Assembly (NCBI RefSeq): GCF_000378445.1
Contig: NZ_KB899705.1
Span: forward strand, 1-64,000
Length of the DNA: 64,000 nt
DNA from: Deinococcus aquatilis DSM 23025
Lineage (GTDB): Bacteria; Deinococcota; Deinococci; Deinococcales; Deinococcaceae
Reading direction: 5' to 3'
Below, one piece after another: positions 34,711 to 44,412 of the stretch. Below the pieces are notes generated by a model that saw only the letters and a program-made list of their open reading frames with translations, made no database searches and had not been told where the DNA came from. The position numbers and the translations under genes were made by a program. Position 1 is the first letter of the stretch. The number at the start of each line of letters is the position of its first letter.

Positions 34711-36063
34711 CTACTTTTGACCTCCGCTCCAGACAGCCTTCACCGCTTCCTCCACACTTTTCACGCCCACGCGCCCATCCAGCCCCGGCGGAATCACAAG
34801 CTGCGTGTAGCCTGCGCGTCCGGCTTCCTCGGCGCGGCGAATTGAACCCTGCGTGCTGCGAACCTCGCCCGCCAAGCCCACTTCCCCGAATACAGCCACA
34901 TTTCCCGGCAGGGCGCGGCCCACCACTGCCGAATACACGGCCAACGCCACGGCCAGATCAAGGCCCGGATCGGTGACTTTCAGGCCGCCCGCGAGGTTCA
35001 CGTAAATATCCAGCCCGCCCAACGTGAGGTCAAGGCGGCGTTCCAGCACGGCCAGAACCACGTCCACGCGGCGGGCATCAAGGCCCACCACCACGCGGCG
35101 GGCGTTGGGGTAGGGGGTTTTGGAAGCCAGAGCTTGCACTTCCAGCAGCATGGGGCGCTGACCGTCTATGGTGGCGGCCACCACCGACCCCGGCACGCCC
35201 ACGGGCCGCTCGGCCAGAAATGCGGCGCTGGGGTTGTCCACGGCGATTAAGCCCTCACCGCGCATCTCGAACACGCCCAGTTCTCCAGCCTGCCCGAAGC
35301 GGTTTTTCACGCTTCTGAGCAGCCGAAACGCGCCCACCGTTTCCAGAAACACCGTGGTATCCACGATATGTTCCATGACCTTGGGGCCAGCCACCGTGCC
35401 GTCTTTGGTGACGTGACCCACCAGCACGGTGGCGGTTCCGGTTTCCTTGGCGGCGCGGGTCAACATAGAAGTGCCGTCGCGCACCTGTGCCACGCCGCCC
35501 GGAGCGCCCTCGCCTTCTACCGTCACGGTCTGAATAGAATCCACGATGCACAGCGCGGGCTTGTGCTCGTTCATCAGGGCCGCAATGTGTTCGGCGCGGG
35601 TGTCGCGGGTCAGTTGAATATCGCCGGTCACGCCGAGGCGGTCTGCCCGGAGTCTGATCTGCTCCAGCGATTCCTCGCCCGCCACATACAGCACGCTGCG
35701 CCCGCTGCGGCTGAGGCTGTCGGCCACCTGCAACAGCAGGGTACTTTTGCCGATGCCCGGTTCGCCGCCCATCAGGGTCACGCCGCCTGCCACCAGACCG
35801 CCGCCCAGCACGCGGTCAAGCTCGGCAATGCCCGATGAGGTGCGGGGTTCCTCGCGGCGCCCCACGGTACTCAGCGCCGTCAGTTTGCCTCCGCTGACGC
35901 CGCCGTAGCCGCCTGCCCCGCCCGCTCTGGCCTTGCCGCCCACCACACTGGGCACTTCTTCCTCAAAAGAATTCCATGCCTGACAGTTGGGGCAGCGTCC
36001 CAGCGATTTGGGCGAGGAATAGCCGCAGGAGTTGCACACGTAGCGCGTGCTGACTTTAGCCAC
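34711..36063 (-). CDS. radA: DNA repair protein RadA/Sms
   Basis: A hexameric DnaB-like ATPase that promotes branch migration during recombinational repair, important for genome reassembly in Deinococcus. The product (450 residues from GTG 36063) has the N-terminal zinc finger [15 protein letters not shown], the Walker [13 protein letters not shown] (about 100), the RadA-specific KNRFG motif in [19 protein letters not shown], and the C-terminal Lon-like domain ([21 protein letters not shown]). GTG 36063 is preferred because GGGGGAAG precedes it; a TTG five codons upstream is the alternative. The DUF2087 gene ends 33 bp upstream on the same strand and could be cotranscribed. Confidence 0.95.
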   Translation of the reverse strand: MAKVSTRYVCNSCGYSSPKSLGRCPNCQAWNSFEEEVPSVVGGKARAGGAGGYGGVSGGKLTALSTVGRREEPRTSSGIAELDRVLGGGLVAGGVTLMGGEPGIGKSTLLLQVADSLSRSGRSVLYVAGEESLEQIRLRADRLGVTGDIQLTRDTRAEHIAALMNEHKPALCIVDSIQTVTVEGEGAPGGVAQVRDGTSMLTRAAKETGTATVLVGHVTKDGTVAGPKVMEHIVDTTVFLETVGAFRLLRSVKNRFGQAGELGVFEMRGEGLIAVDNPSAAFLAERPVGVPGSVVAATIDGQRPMLLEVQALASKTPYPNARRVVVGLDARRVDVVLAVLERRLDLTLGGLDIYVNLAGGLKVTDPGLDLAVALAVYSAVVGRALPGNVAVFGEVGLAGEVRSTQGSIRRAEEAGRAGYTQLVIPPGLDGRVGVKSVEEAVKAVWSGGQK

Positions 36064-36095
36064 GGCAGCTTCCCCCAATTTTATGGACTGGGCGC

Positions 36096-36386
36096 TTATT
36101 CACTCGGGGTCAGTGCGCCGGGGCGGGCATCGGCACGCCAGTACAGCCCGTCACGGGTGGCGAGGTAGTCGCCTTCCACCAGTTCGGTCAGAAACACGTT
36201 CAGGTCTTCGGCGGTGCTGTGGTCGCCCAGAATCTTGTTCACCTGCTCGGCGCTGTACGACACGCCGGGTTCAAACAGGCCCGTGAAGTAGTCCAGAATA
36301 GCCAGCTGGTGGGCGCGGCGGCGATCCGAGGGCCAGCCGGTGATGCGTCCTCGTTCGTCCTGAAATGCGGCGATACTTTTCGTCAT
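36096..36386 (-). CDS. DUF2087 domain protein
   Basis: A 96-residue protein covering one DUF2087 domain: a first strand/helix ([27 protein letters not shown]), [16 protein letters not shown] with the helix-turn-helix-like body, then [19 protein letters not shown]2087 occurs alone or fused to HTH regulators, so a winged-helix nucleic-acid-binding role is likely but not shown. The start at ATG 36386 is preceded by GGAGGTT and by TAGGAT (36394-36399), 7 bases away, so either a leaderless or a Shine-Dalgarno start would give the same protein. It lies between clpC and radA on the same strand. Confidence 0.82.
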   Translation of the reverse strand: MTKSIAAFQDERGRITGWPSDRRRAHQLAILDYFTGLFEPGVSYSAEQVNKILGDHSTAEDLNVFLTELVEGDYLATRDGLYWRADARPGALTPSE

Positions 36387-36457
36387 AACCTCCATCCTAT
36401 TGCATGAGGGCCGGGAAGACTGGGCAAGAAGTGGGAATATCTGGCTGGGGGACAACA

Positions 36458-36489
36458 GCGCGGGGCCACTGACTGAAGTGGCCCCGCGC
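36458..36489. terminator. Strong hairpin downstream of clpC
   Basis: A perfect 13-bp stem (GCGCGGGGCCACT and complement) with a 6-base loop begins 16 bp beyond the clpC stop. On the minus strand it is followed by TGTTGTCC, not a T-run, so it may be an intrinsic terminator of reduced strength or an mRNA-stabilising end. Confidence 0.6.
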
Positions 36490-36504
36490 CCAACTGAGTT
36501 GCCT

Positions 36505-38742
36505 TTAAGCCAGAATCTGCGGCGGCGCAGTCGTTCCGCGCTCAAATTGCAGGCCGTCTGTGCCCAGCACCACGCGCAATTCTTCGCCCGTGCTGCCGAT
36601 CAGTTCCATTGCCAGTGGGTCTTCGATTTCCTCGCGCACCAACGTTCGCAGTTGGCGGCTGCTGCCCACCGCGTGTTTGGGGCTGCGGGCCTTGAGCTTT
36701 GTCACCAGCCACGCGGCAATGGCCGGGTCAAAGGTCACGGTCAGTTCACGGCTCGCCAGTTCTTCACGCATTTCGCCCATCAACTGCTGGGCCACGCGCA
36801 CCAGTTCTTCTTCTCCGAGGGGGCGGAAACGGATCACTTCGTCAAGGCGATCCAGAAACTCGGGCGTGAAAATCTGGCGCAGCGGCGCATTGTTGTCGGG
36901 CGTAATCGGGCTGAAGCCTGCCGTGGGATTCACGTTGAAGCCCGTGTTGCTGGTCATGATCAGAATGGTGCGGCGGAAATCCACGGTGCGGCCCAGTCCA
37001 TCGGTCAGGCGGCCATCGTCCAGCACCTGAAGGAAGGTGTTGTACACGTCCGGGTGGGCCTTTTCGATCTCGTCCAGCAGGATCACGCTGAACGGTTGTC
37101 GGCGCACGGCTTCGGTGAGGCGGCCACCCTGCTCGAAGCCCACGTAACCCGGAGGTGAACCGATCAGTTTGGAGATGGAATGGCCTTCCTGAAACTCGCT
37201 CATGTCTACCCGGATCAGGGCGCGTTCAGAGCCGAACAGGGTGCGGGCCAGAGCCTTGGCAAGGTGCGTTTTGCCCACCCCGCTGGGGCCGACGAACAGG
37301 AAGCTGGCGGCCACGCGGGCACGTCCACCCAGACCCACGCGGGCGCGGCGCAGGGCCGAACTCAGGGCACGGATGGCGTCGGGCTGGCCGTATACCTGGT
37401 CGGTCAACTGGCCTTCCAGATCGCTGAGTTGTGCTGCCGATTCTTCGGTATAGATGCCGCCCATCGAGTTGATCACGCTTTCGATGTCGTCGCGGGCCAC
37501 CATCGGCTCACCGTCTTCGGTTTCCGAAACAGGGATGCCCACGCTCATATTCAGGCGCACCCGGCTGGCGGCTTCATCGATCAGGTCGATGGCCTTGTCG
37601 GGAAAGTTGCGCCCCGGCAGGCTGCGTTCACCGATGCGTACCGCCAGTTCCAGCGCGGCATCGGGAATCTGCACGCCGTGATGTTCCTCGTAGCGGCTGC
37701 GGAGGCCCCGTAAGATCTGTAGCGTCTCGGCGGGGCTGGGTTCCAGCACGATCACGGGTTGGAAACGGCGTTCCAGCGCGGCATCTTTTTCGATGTAGCG
37801 GTGGTATTCGCCCGTGGTGGTCGCGCCGATGACCTGAATTTCGCCCCGGCTCAGGGCGGGCTTCAGGATGTTGGCGGCGTCGAGGGTGCCTTCTGCGCCG
37901 CCCGCGCCCACCAGGGTATGCAGCTCATCGATAAAGGCCATGACCTTGGCGTTGCGAAGTTCTTCGATGATCTGCCGGAGCCGTTCTTCAAACTCGCCCC
38001 GGTATTTGGTGCCTGCCACCACGCCGCTCAGGTCAAGGCTGACCAACCGGACGCCGTGCAGGTTGGGCGGAGTGCGCTTCTCGTGAATAGCGAGCGCCAA
38101 GCCTTCCACAATCGCGGTTTTGCCCACGCCCGGATCACCGATCAAGACCGGGTTGTTTTTGGTGCGGCGGGTCAGGATCTGGGTCACGCGGCGAATTTCC
38201 TCGCTGCGGCCAATCACGGGGTCGAGTTTGCCTTCGCGGGCCTGCTTGGTCAGGTCGCGCCCGTATTCGTCCAGAAAGGGCGTGGCAACAGGTTTGGCTG
38301 CCTTGCCGCTGCCTGCCTCGCCCTGCGCCAGTACCCGCCAGCGGATGGTATCCACGTCTTTGGTCAGTTCCTGCAAGATGCGGAAGGCCACGCCGTCGCC
38401 CTCGCGGATGATGCCCAGCAAAATATGCTCGGTGCTGGTCACCTGTGCGCCGAGGCTGCGGGCTTCGGCGCTGGCAAGCTCCATGACCCGGCGGGCGCGG
38501 GGCGTGATGCTGGGGGCGTCGTTCAGGCGGTTGCCCTCGCCCCGGCCAATAATTTCCTCGACCCGGCGGCGCAGGCCATCCAGGCTGGCGCTGAACTCGG
38601 TCAGGATGGTTGCGGCGGTTCCGCCCTCACGCATCAGGCCAAGCAGCAGGTGTTCGGGGCCGACCATGGCGTGTCCCAGGCGGTTGCCTTCCTCGCGGGC
38701 GTAATGGAATACAAGTCGGGCGCGGTCATCGTATCTGTTCAT
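36505..38742 (-). CDS. clpC: ClpC-type AAA+ unfoldase lacking the middle domain
   Basis: A 745-residue Clp ATPase that should feed substrates to ClpP. Domains: ClpC-type N domain with two repeats ([33 protein letters not shown] and [29 protein letters not shown]), AAA1 with GDPGVGKT (about 200) and AAA2 with [11 protein letters not shown] (about 495). Between them, after [14 protein letters not shown], there is only a short linker; the UVR-containing middle domain of typical ClpC (about 810-850 residues) is missing. A ClpP-loop-like AGF occurs in [15 protein letters not shown], in place of IGF/VGF. No mcsA/mcsB/ctsR genes flank it. It could equally be called ClpA-like by size, but the N domain is ClpC type. 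Confidence 0.92.
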   Translation of the reverse strand: MNRYDDRARLVFHYAREEGNRLGHAMVGPEHLLLGLMREGGTAATILTEFSASLDGLRRRVEEIIGRGEGNRLNDAPSITPRARRVMELASAEARSLGAQVTSTEHILLGIIREGDGVAFRILQELTKDVDTIRWRVLAQGEAGSGKAAKPVATPFLDEYGRDLTKQAREGKLDPVIGRSEEIRRVTQILTRRTKNNPVLIGDPGVGKTAIVEGLALAIHEKRTPPNLHGVRLVSLDLSGVVAGTKYRGEFEERLRQIIEELRNAKVMAFIDELHTLVGAGGAEGTLDAANILKPALSRGEIQVIGATTTGEYHRYIEKDAALERRFQPVIVLEPSPAETLQILRGLRSRYEEHHGVQIPDAALELAVRIGERSLPGRNFPDKAIDLIDEAASRVRLNMSVGIPVSETEDGEPMVARDDIESVINSMGGIYTEESAAQLSDLEGQLTDQVYGQPDAIRALSSALRRARVGLGGRARVAASFLFVGPSGVGKTHLAKALARTLFGSERALIRVDMSEFQEGHSISKLIGSPPGYVGFEQGGRLTEAVRRQPFSVILLDEIEKAHPDVYNTFLQVLDDGRLTDGLGRTVDFRRTILIMTSNTGFNVNPTAGFSPITPDNNAPLRQIFTPEFLDRLDEVIRFRPLGEEELVRVAQQLMGEMREELASRELTVTFDPAIAAWLVTKLKARSPKHAVGSSRQLRTLVREEIEDPLAMELIGSTGEELRVVLGTDGLQFERGTTAPPQILA

Positions 38743-39080
38743 GGGCTACCCCCGGTCTGGTACCTACTCGGCGCTGTGGGCGCAATGCTCGGCGCAAAAC
38801 AAATGCAGGACAAGTGCAGAGACGCGCGGGCAGAAGACGTTCAAAAGCTGGTCTTGAGGGTGGTGAGGGAGAAGTGGACTGCTGGTTCAGAGTCTAGAGT
38901 ATCGCTGCTTGCCTACATGAGGCGCGGCCAATCTCACGATTCTCGTTCCATGTTCTGAAATACCCCTGTCGCCCCCCCAGTTTTCGCGTTTTGCCCCGGC
39001 TTGGGCTAGCATGATTGCCGCCCTGTGCGGACGCTTTACCTTATCGGTCAAGTGCCCCGCAGCCCGAAGGAGACCTGCTC
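38743..39080. other. Intergenic region between divergent clpC and a small gene
   Basis: No gene seen. A TAGCAT box (39007-39012) may serve the small gene at 39081. I found no HAIR, CIRCE or other palindromic operator upstream of clpC by eye, in contrast to clpB. Confidence 0.5.
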
Positions 39081-39338
39081 TTGCCCGTCATTCGCCTCGA
39101 ACTTTGTACAGAGCACATCAGCATAGACCAGCGTGAAGCCCTCCTTGATGCCGTGTGGGACACGCTACGCATCAGCCCCGGCATGGTCAGCGCCAACGGC
39201 AATGTGGAGCTGGCCCTCAAGCAGTGCGGCGCTGGGGTAGACCCTGCCGACGCGCCCTTGGTGCGTGTAGATGGTCAGGAATACCGCAACGTGACCCCCG
39301 CCCGCCTGCTGACCCTCTTGGGGCGTTGGGTTCGCTAG
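39081..39338 (+). CDS. Small hypothetical protein
   Basis: An 85-residue soluble protein (starts LPVIRLELCTEHISIDQREA; ends ARLLTLLGRWVR) with no recognised domain. It has two Cys, separated by about 45 residues, and appears to be mixed alpha/beta. The start is TTG at 39081 behind GAAGGAGA at normal distance; the reading frame further upstream has no start signal. A stem-loop with a T-run ends the transcript 37 bp after the stop. Function unknown. Confidence 0.65.
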   Translation: MPVIRLELCTEHISIDQREALLDAVWDTLRISPGMVSANGNVELALKQCGAGVDPADAPLVRVDGQEYRNVTPARLLTLLGRWVR

Positions 39339-39374
39339 AAACCCTACCTGCTGGAGATCCTGTCTATGCACGTG

Positions 39375-39417
39375 CCGCTGACTCCGGGGTGTGAGTGAAC
39401 CCCGAGCCAGCGGTTTT
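39375..39417 (+). terminator. Terminator of the small gene at 39081
   Basis: An interrupted stem (CCGCTG-A-CTC-C-GGGGT pairing with ACCCC-GAG-CC-AGCGG) followed by TTTT. Confidence 0.75.
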
Positions 39418-39521
39418 CGTGTCGAAATTCTGATACTTCATCATTTCTGGGCCATTCCGCTCTGGGTCAGCGCATTCCTGGCCCTCAAAGCAAGCTGTCT
39501 CCCGGAAACCCCCTGTTCTAT

Positions 39522-39690
39522 GGATTCCGATCGAAAGTCCTCTATATGGGCTTTCAATCCGACTTGCAAAGCTCTGCGGAGCAGCTCTGCGAGTGCGAAG
39601 CAGAGCAAAGCGAGTGGGAAAGAATAGGGACTCCGCGTTATGGCGCTGCAAGCGGTGTTTCGGGGTTGTGGCGGAACGAAGTGGAATCCG
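39522..39690. repeat. Candidate small non-coding repeat of about 170 bp
   Basis: The stretch lies in an otherwise empty gap (39418-39722) and is bounded by a 7-bp inverted repeat (GGATTCC at 39522-39528, complement at 39683-39689). Inside are internal palindromic runs (CTCTGCGGAGCAGCTCTGC, 39571-39589) and a 17-bp module (39561-39577) that recurs with one mismatch in the element at 54023-54142. It resembles the small repeats scattered through Deinococcus chromosomes, but copy number cannot be checked here. Confidence 0.5.
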
Positions 39691-39722
39691 TATCCGTCAG
39701 CGCGAGGGCTGCGATCGACATT

Positions 39723-40097
39723 TTAGCGGGCGCTGTTGCGGCTTTCTTTGAGGTCGATGACGCCTGTAAAATGATCGAACTCCACGTTCAGTCGGTATTT
39801 GCCACTATCGCCCTTCCCCAACACCTGAAGCGCCCACTGGCCTTTGGGACAGGCCTGTCCGGCGATCTGCGTGCCTCTGGGATCAAAGAGGCGCAGCACG
39901 GCGCGGCCACTTGAGGTGCTGCATGTGCCGCTCACGCCCACCGATTGGCCGGGTTCAAAAACATCGAAGACATAGTTGTTTTCTCCCTGGGCATTTACCA
40001 TTCGCGTGGGTGTCAGGGTGACGTAGCCGAGGCGCAGCCCAAAGAAGAAATAAACCAACCCCAAGACCAGGACAAGCACAACCAACAGAAAACGCAT
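39723..40097 (-). CDS. Hypothetical membrane-anchored protein
   Basis: A 124-residue protein with an uncleaved-looking N-terminal helix (LLVVLVLVLGLVYFFFGL) and an extracytoplasmic beta-rich domain of about 100 residues (VFEPGQSVGVSGTCSTSSGRAVLRLFDP..GTQIAGQACPKGQWALQVLGKGDSGKYRLNVEFDHFTGVIDL). The two Cys could form a disulfide. The pattern recalls small beta-sandwich domains that bind or stabilise envelope proteins, but no family was recognised. A TACAAT box is 6 bases before the ATG. It lies downstream of, and on the same strand as, the glycosyltransferase gene. Confidence 0.7.
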   Translation of the reverse strand: MRFLLVVLVLVLGLVYFFFGLRLGYVTLTPTRMVNAQGENNYVFDVFEPGQSVGVSGTCSTSSGRAVLRLFDPRGTQIAGQACPKGQWALQVLGKGDSGKYRLNVEFDHFTGVIDLKESRNSAR

Positions 40098-40184
40098 CGC
40101 GCTATTGTACGCGTCCCAACCATTGAAGACCCTTAGACTGTGGGGCTGCCCCCATTGTAGGAAGGCAGAAAATTCATGGAGAAT

Positions 40185-40862
40185 TCAGGGGCCGTCGCGC
40201 TTCTTCCTCACCCGGTAGGTCAGGAGGTCGGCGTACATCTTGGTTCGGGCCTGCGCACCCTTCCAGAAACCGCGCTTTTTTTCCTTGACCACCTGCGCCA
40301 CGTTCGGCAGTTCCACGTAGTCCCAGTGTGCGCCAGTGGTTTTCAGGGCGTCGGTGATGGGCGGTTCGGGCCAGCGTTCCTCGCCCAGCCGGGGCACGGC
40401 CAGCAGCCAGGCCCGGCGGCAGGCCCGCTGACCGCTCAGATGGGGCGTCAGCTTGTTGCCCCAATCACTCACGAAGCCGCCGCCCTCAAAGACGCCGATG
40501 GTCATGTCCAGCGAGCCGCTGATCACAGGTTGCAGCAACAGATCCAGATGCTCGCGGGTCAGGCCCACCAGATCGGCGTCCAGCATCACCACGAATTCGG
40601 CCCCTGTCAGTTCCAGCGCCGCTTTGAGGGCCGGGCCTTTGCCCACATTCTGGGCCAGATCCAGCACCCGCGCCCCCGCCTCCCGCGCCACTGCCGCCGT
40701 CGCGTCGCCGCTGCCGTCCGAGACCACCACCACTTCGGGGGTCAGGGTCAGGGCCACGCGCACCACTTCGGCCACCGTGTCAGCCTCATTGAAGGCAGGA
40801 ATAACGACAGCAACCTGCGTGGAGCTGAACCGTGCGGAGTGGGCTGGAGCGGGGGCCGTCAT
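40185..40862 (-). CDS. Family 2 glycosyltransferase (GT-A fold)
   Basis: A 225-residue soluble GT2-type transferase. The nucleotide-sugar-binding VAVVIPAFNEADTVAEVV is followed by VVVVSDGSGDATAAVA, then NVGKGPALKAALE and the metal-binding DADL motif in EFVVMLDADLVGLT (about 100). The C-terminal region is basic (VVKEKKRGFWKGAQARTKMY, RVRKKRDGP), perhaps for membrane contact. Acceptor and sugar are unknown; dolichol-phosphate-mannose-synthase-like and glucosyl-phosphoglycerate-synthase-like enzymes share these motifs. The start at ATG 40862 is 7 bases after TACCAT (40870-40875); the longer frame runs into repeat sequence. Confidence 0.85.
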   Translation of the reverse strand: MTAPAPAHSARFSSTQVAVVIPAFNEADTVAEVVRVALTLTPEVVVVSDGSGDATAAVAREAGARVLDLAQNVGKGPALKAALELTGAEFVVMLDADLVGLTREHLDLLLQPVISGSLDMTIGVFEGGGFVSDWGNKLTPHLSGQRACRRAWLLAVPRLGEERWPEPPITDALKTTGAHWDYVELPNVAQVVKEKKRGFWKGAQARTKMYADLLTYRVRKKRDGP

Positions 40863-40882
40863 TGCCCTTATGGTAAGGGAAA

Positions 40883-41016
40883 GGGTGAGGGGTGAAGGGT
40901 CAGTGGTCAGTGAAAAAGGCAGAAGCAGTGTCTGAAATGGGGTATTTACCCTTCTTACCTTCTGACTCTGGACTGCTTTGATCCAGCCCACTCACCACTA
41001 CCCACTCACCACTGAC
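40883..41016. repeat. Fold-back intergenic repeat, copy A
   Basis: The left part (40883-40912) is made of words such as GGTCAGTGGTCAGTG, and the right part (40987-41016) is a 30-mer of CACTCACC-type words that can pair with it. The 30-mer is identical to 43419-43448. It fills the gap between rseP and the glycosyltransferase gene. Confidence 0.85.
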
Positions 41017-41021
41017 CGCTT

Positions 41022-42140
41022 CTAGAAAAACCGGCTCACGTCTCGCACCACCACGAAGACCATCAGCAGCATCACGAAGGCAAAGCCCGCCACATTGATC
41101 GCCTGTTCCTGTGCCAGCGTCAGTGGGCGGCGGCGCACGGCTCCGATCAGTACCAGCAGAATGCGCCCGCCGTCCAGCCCCGGAATTGGAATCAGGTTGA
41201 AGAAGGCCAGCGACAGGTTCAGCAAAATGGCGACCTGCACCAAAGCCCAGGGACTCAGGGCGGCGGCGCGACTCACGATTTCTGCCGTGCCAATTGGCCC
41301 ACTCACGTTTTCATCCCGTGACAGATCCAGCGTGATAAAGCGGCCAAACAGGTTTCCGAAAGCCCGCAGAATCTGCGGCACTGCCTCTCCGGTGGTGCGG
41401 ATAGAGGTAGCGAAGGCGACAGGTAAGCTGGCGGCCTGCACATCCGGGCCGTACTGAATGCCCAATTTTTGGGCCACGCCGTTGACGCGGGCTGTCCAGT
41501 CGAAGGCCACCTCGCGCACGGCTCCGGCCCGTTCTACCGTCAGGGTCTTGCGGCCATCTTGCCCCAGCGTGGCCCGTACGCCTTCCCAACCCGCCACCAC
41601 GCTTCCGTCCACGGTCTGCGAATCGGGAATATCCCGCCCGTTGATAGCCGTAATCACGTCTCCGGCCTGAAGGCCCAGTGCCAGAGCGCGGGAGTTGGGC
41701 AGCACGGCTTCGATCCGGGCGCGGTCTGGGGCGGGCACACCCTGCGACGTGAATGTGACGGTCATCAGTACAATCGCCACCAGCAGGTTCATGAGGGGGC
41801 CAGCCAGCAGAACGGCCACCTTGCCCCAGGCAGGCAGCCCCGCAAAGCCGCGTGTGGGCTGGCGGTAGCTGCCGTCCGGTTCTTCGGTGGGGGCCATGCC
41901 GTCAATCTCCACGTAACCGCCGATGGGCAGCAGACTGAGCCGCCACTCGGTCCCGCGCCACGCCCGCCGCCCCAGCACTGGCCCCATGCCGATGCTGAAC
42001 GACTTGACGGCCACACCCTGCCAACGGGCCAGCGCGTAGTGCGCCAGCTCGTGCAAAAAGGTGGCGATACCGATAATCAGAATGGTCCAGATCAGGCCTA
42101 GCGGCGTGAGGGCGGCGGCAATGCCTTGAATAAAGCTCAT
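41022..42140 (-). CDS. rseP: RseP-type site-2 (M50) membrane metalloprotease
   Basis: A 372-residue intramembrane zinc protease. It has the [13 protein letters not shown] active site (HExxH) in the first transmembrane helix, a single PDZ domain (about 115-200, [30 protein letters not shown]), and the second catalytic motif [14 protein letters not shown] in a late helix. Members cleave anti-sigma factors or leftover signal peptides; targets here are unknown. The ATG overlaps the dxr stop by 3-4 bp (ATGA), a coupling typical for dxr-rseP pairs. An in-frame extension of 25 residues lies inside dxr and is ignored. Confidence 0.94.
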   Translation of the reverse strand: MSFIQGIAAALTPLGLIWTILIIGIATFLHELAHYALARWQGVAVKSFSIGMGPVLGRRAWRGTEWRLSLLPIGGYVEIDGMAPTEEPDGSYRQPTRGFAGLPAWGKVAVLLAGPLMNLLVAIVLMTVTFTSQGVPAPDRARIEAVLPNSRALALGLQAGDVITAINGRDIPDSQTVDGSVVAGWEGVRATLGQDGRKTLTVERAGAVREVAFDWTARVNGVAQKLGIQYGPDVQAASLPVAFATSIRTTGEAVPQILRAFGNLFGRFITLDLSRDENVSGPIGTAEIVSRAAALSPWALVQVAILLNLSLAFFNLIPIPGLDGGRILLVLIGAVRRRPLTLAQEQAINVAGFAFVMLLMVFVVVRDVSRFF

Positions 42141-43315
42141 CGGTTCAGTCCTCCCTTGACCAGCTCGTGCGCCCGTGCGGTGGCCCACGTCTGCGCCTGC
42201 TCCAGCGTGTCCCACGTCAGCACTCCGGCGGGTGTTTCGTCCAGCACACGCTCGATCAGGCGCGGAATGTCAGTAAAGCCGATTTGCCCGGCCAGAAATG
42301 CGGGGACGGCCACTTCATCGGCGGCGTTCAGGGCTGCGGGAAGTAGGCCGCCTGCCTCGCCTGCCCGGTAAGCCAACCCCAGACAGGGAAAACGGGCGTG
42401 ATCCGGCTCCCGAAATTCCCACGTCCCGCGCAGGGGCCAGCCCAGATGCCCTCCCACCTCTGTGCCGCGCCGCGCTGCCCGAACGTCGCCGGGGCGGGTC
42501 ATGCCGTCCGGGGCCGCGTCTATGGCGTAGGCAATCGCCAGGCGCATATCGGCGGGGCCAAATTGCGCCTTCAGGCTGCCGTCGCGAAACCTCACCGCCG
42601 CGTGCATCAGGCTCTGGGGATGCACCACCACGCCCACCTGACTCAGCGGGAGTCCGTATAGGCTGGCGCATTCCATGACTTCCAGGCCCTTGTTCATCAG
42701 GGTGGCCGAATCGATGGTGATTTTCTGACCCATGCTCCAGGAAGGGTGCTTCAGCGCCTGCTGGGGCGTCACGCCGCTCAGGTCATCGGGGCCGTCTCGG
42801 AAGGGGCCGCCGCTGGCCGTCAGGATCACCTCGGCCACGTCACTGAGGGCCTCTCCGGTCAGGCACTGATACACGCCCGTATGCTCGGAGTCGATGGGTA
42901 CCACGCGCCCGCCGCCACGCGCCGCTGCGGCCCAGATCAGGTCTGCCGCTGTAACCATCGCCTCTTTGGTCGCCAGTGCCACCGCTCGCCCCGCTTCCAG
43001 CGCCGCCCGTGTGGGGGCCAATCCGGGAAGGCCGCTCATGGCATTCACCACCACATTTGCGGGAAGCGTGGCGGCTTCGGTAGGGTCGGCTATGATTTTA
43101 ATATCAGGGAACTGGACGGAAAAGCGGGCCAGAGCCTGTGCATACACGCTGTTGTCCACGCTGACCACAGCGGGCTGCCACTCGGCCACCTGCTGGGCCA
43201 ACAATTCCAGATTGCGCCCGGCGGCCAAGACGCCCACCGTCCAGCCGCGCTCCCGCGCCACGTCCAGCGTCTGCGTGCCTATGCTTCCGGTACTGCCCAA
43301 CACGGTGAGATTCAT
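42137..43315 (-). CDS. dxr: 1-deoxy-D-xylulose 5-phosphate reductoisomerase
   Basis: Second enzyme of the MEP isoprenoid pathway, converting DXP to MEP with NADPH; it supplies precursors for carotenoids and undecaprenyl phosphate. The 392-residue protein has the N-terminal NADPH site [15 protein letters not shown], metal and substrate residues in [12 protein letters not shown] and [11 protein letters not shown], the flexible loop [27 protein letters not shown], and the C-terminal helical domain. It is coupled to rseP downstream. Upstream it is separated from cdsA by a fold-back repeat element. Confidence 0.96.
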   Translation of the reverse strand: MNLTVLGSTGSIGTQTLDVARERGWTVGVLAAGRNLELLAQQVAEWQPAVVSVDNSVYAQALARFSVQFPDIKIIADPTEAATLPANVVVNAMSGLPGLAPTRAALEAGRAVALATKEAMVTAADLIWAAAARGGGRVVPIDSEHTGVYQCLTGEALSDVAEVILTASGGPFRDGPDDLSGVTPQQALKHPSWSMGQKITIDSATLMNKGLEVMECASLYGLPLSQVGVVVHPQSLMHAAVRFRDGSLKAQFGPADMRLAIAYAIDAAPDGMTRPGDVRAARRGTEVGGHLGWPLRGTWEFREPDHARFPCLGLAYRAGEAGGLLPAALNAADEVAVPAFLAGQIGFTDIPRLIERVLDETPAGVLTWDTLEQAQTWATARAHELVKGGLNR

Positions 43316-43353
43316 CGGAGTACAGCATGCCGCAAAAGGCGCGGCGCGTGAGA

Positions 43354-43448
43354 GGTGAGTGGTGAGTGGTCAGTGGGAAAAGACAGACATGAGGCTATTG
43401 TTCTGCGGTTTTGACCTTCCCACTCACCACTACCCACTCACCACTGAC
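43354..43448. repeat. Fold-back intergenic repeat, copy B
   Basis: Left arm (43354-43378) of 7-bp words GGTGAGT/GGTCAGT and right arm (43418-43448) of the complementary words, separated by about 40 bp. The right arm contains the 30-mer shared with copy A. It lies between dxr and cdsA. Confidence 0.88.
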
Positions 43449-43453
43449 GGTTT

Positions 43454-44284
43454 TTATCCCACCGACATGCTGATATGCAAAAACAGATAAGTCACTGGAA
43501 CCGCGAACAGCAGGCTGTCCATTCTGTCCAAGAATCCGCCGTGACCGGGCAGGCTCGTGCCGCTGTCTTTGGTTCTCAGGGCGCGTTTCATCAGGCTCTC
43601 GCTGAGGTCTCCGAGTTGGCTGGCACTCGCCACCAGAATGGAATACAGCAGGGCGTCCAGCGGCGACCAGATATGGGTCAGTTGGGTCATCAGCAGCACG
43701 GTCAGAAAGCTGAGGAGCAGGCCGCCCAGTGCGCCTTCGATGGTTTTGGCCGGGCTGACTTCGGGGGCCAGTTTGCGCTTGCCAAAAAAGTAGCCCACAA
43801 AAAAGCCGCCCACATCCGCAGAAATGGTCGCCATCAGCGGCAGGGCGAAATACAGCAGTCCCAGTTCGGCGTTGGGTGTGTAGCGCAGCAGCAGAAAATA
43901 GCCCAGCAACCACGGAATGTACAGCAGCCCGAACAGCGAGTACACGACGCGTTCCAGTGGGCGTTCGCCGGGGCGCATGACTTCCATGACCAGCATGTAG
44001 CCCACAGCAACCGTCAGTACGGCCTCGCGCCAGGAGCCGCCCGGCCAGGGTGCCTGCGGCCACATGGGAAGGCTCGCCACGATGATGGCCGCCGCGAACA
44101 CGCCGAGGCTGACGCGCCGCACGTCGATGTCGTTGCGGTCAAGCATGCGGATGTACTCGAACAGGCCCATGACCGAGAGGAACACCAGCGCGGGCAACAG
44201 TGCCCACCACCCGATCCAGACGATCACGCCGACCACCGCGAAGCCGACCACCGAGGTCAACAGGCGCGAACCCAGCGTCTCCAT
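43454..44284 (-). CDS. cdsA: Phosphatidate cytidylyltransferase
   Basis: Integral membrane enzyme making CDP-diacylglycerol from phosphatidate and CTP for phospholipid synthesis. The 276-residue protein has about seven to eight hydrophobic helices and the CDP-DAG synthase C-terminal signature SQLGDLSESLMKRALRTKDSG followed by LPGHGGFLDRMDSLLF. Another family mark is PEVSPAKTIEGALGG. It occupies its usual place between frr and dxr. Spacing to frr is about 130 bp and contains short GC-rich inverted repeats. Confidence 0.94.
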   Translation of the reverse strand: METLGSRLLTSVVGFAVVGVIVWIGWWALLPALVFLSVMGLFEYIRMLDRNDIDVRRVSLGVFAAAIIVASLPMWPQAPWPGGSWREAVLTVAVGYMLVMEVMRPGERPLERVVYSLFGLLYIPWLLGYFLLLRYTPNAELGLLYFALPLMATISADVGGFFVGYFFGKRKLAPEVSPAKTIEGALGGLLLSFLTVLLMTQLTHIWSPLDALLYSILVASASQLGDLSESLMKRALRTKDSGTSLPGHGGFLDRMDSLLFAVPVTYLFLHISMSVG

Positions 44285-44412
44285 CAGAGGACTTCCATCA
44301 CAGGGCTGCCATCAGGTACGGGTGTCCAGAAGCGGCTTGATAACAATGCGCCGCCGGAAGGCCCGGCGGTCACGCGCTGCACGTCTTGGCAGGGGGAGAA
44401 GGAGCGGCAGGC

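Noticed and set aside
34711..38742. A ctsR-mcsA-mcsB-clpC type stress operon
   Set aside because: Only radA, a DUF2087 gene and clpC are present; none of the other Firmicute operon genes is found.
37759..38958. 399-codon plus-strand open frame opposite clpC
   Set aside because: Antisense to the conserved AAA1 and N domains of clpC; no promoter or domain.
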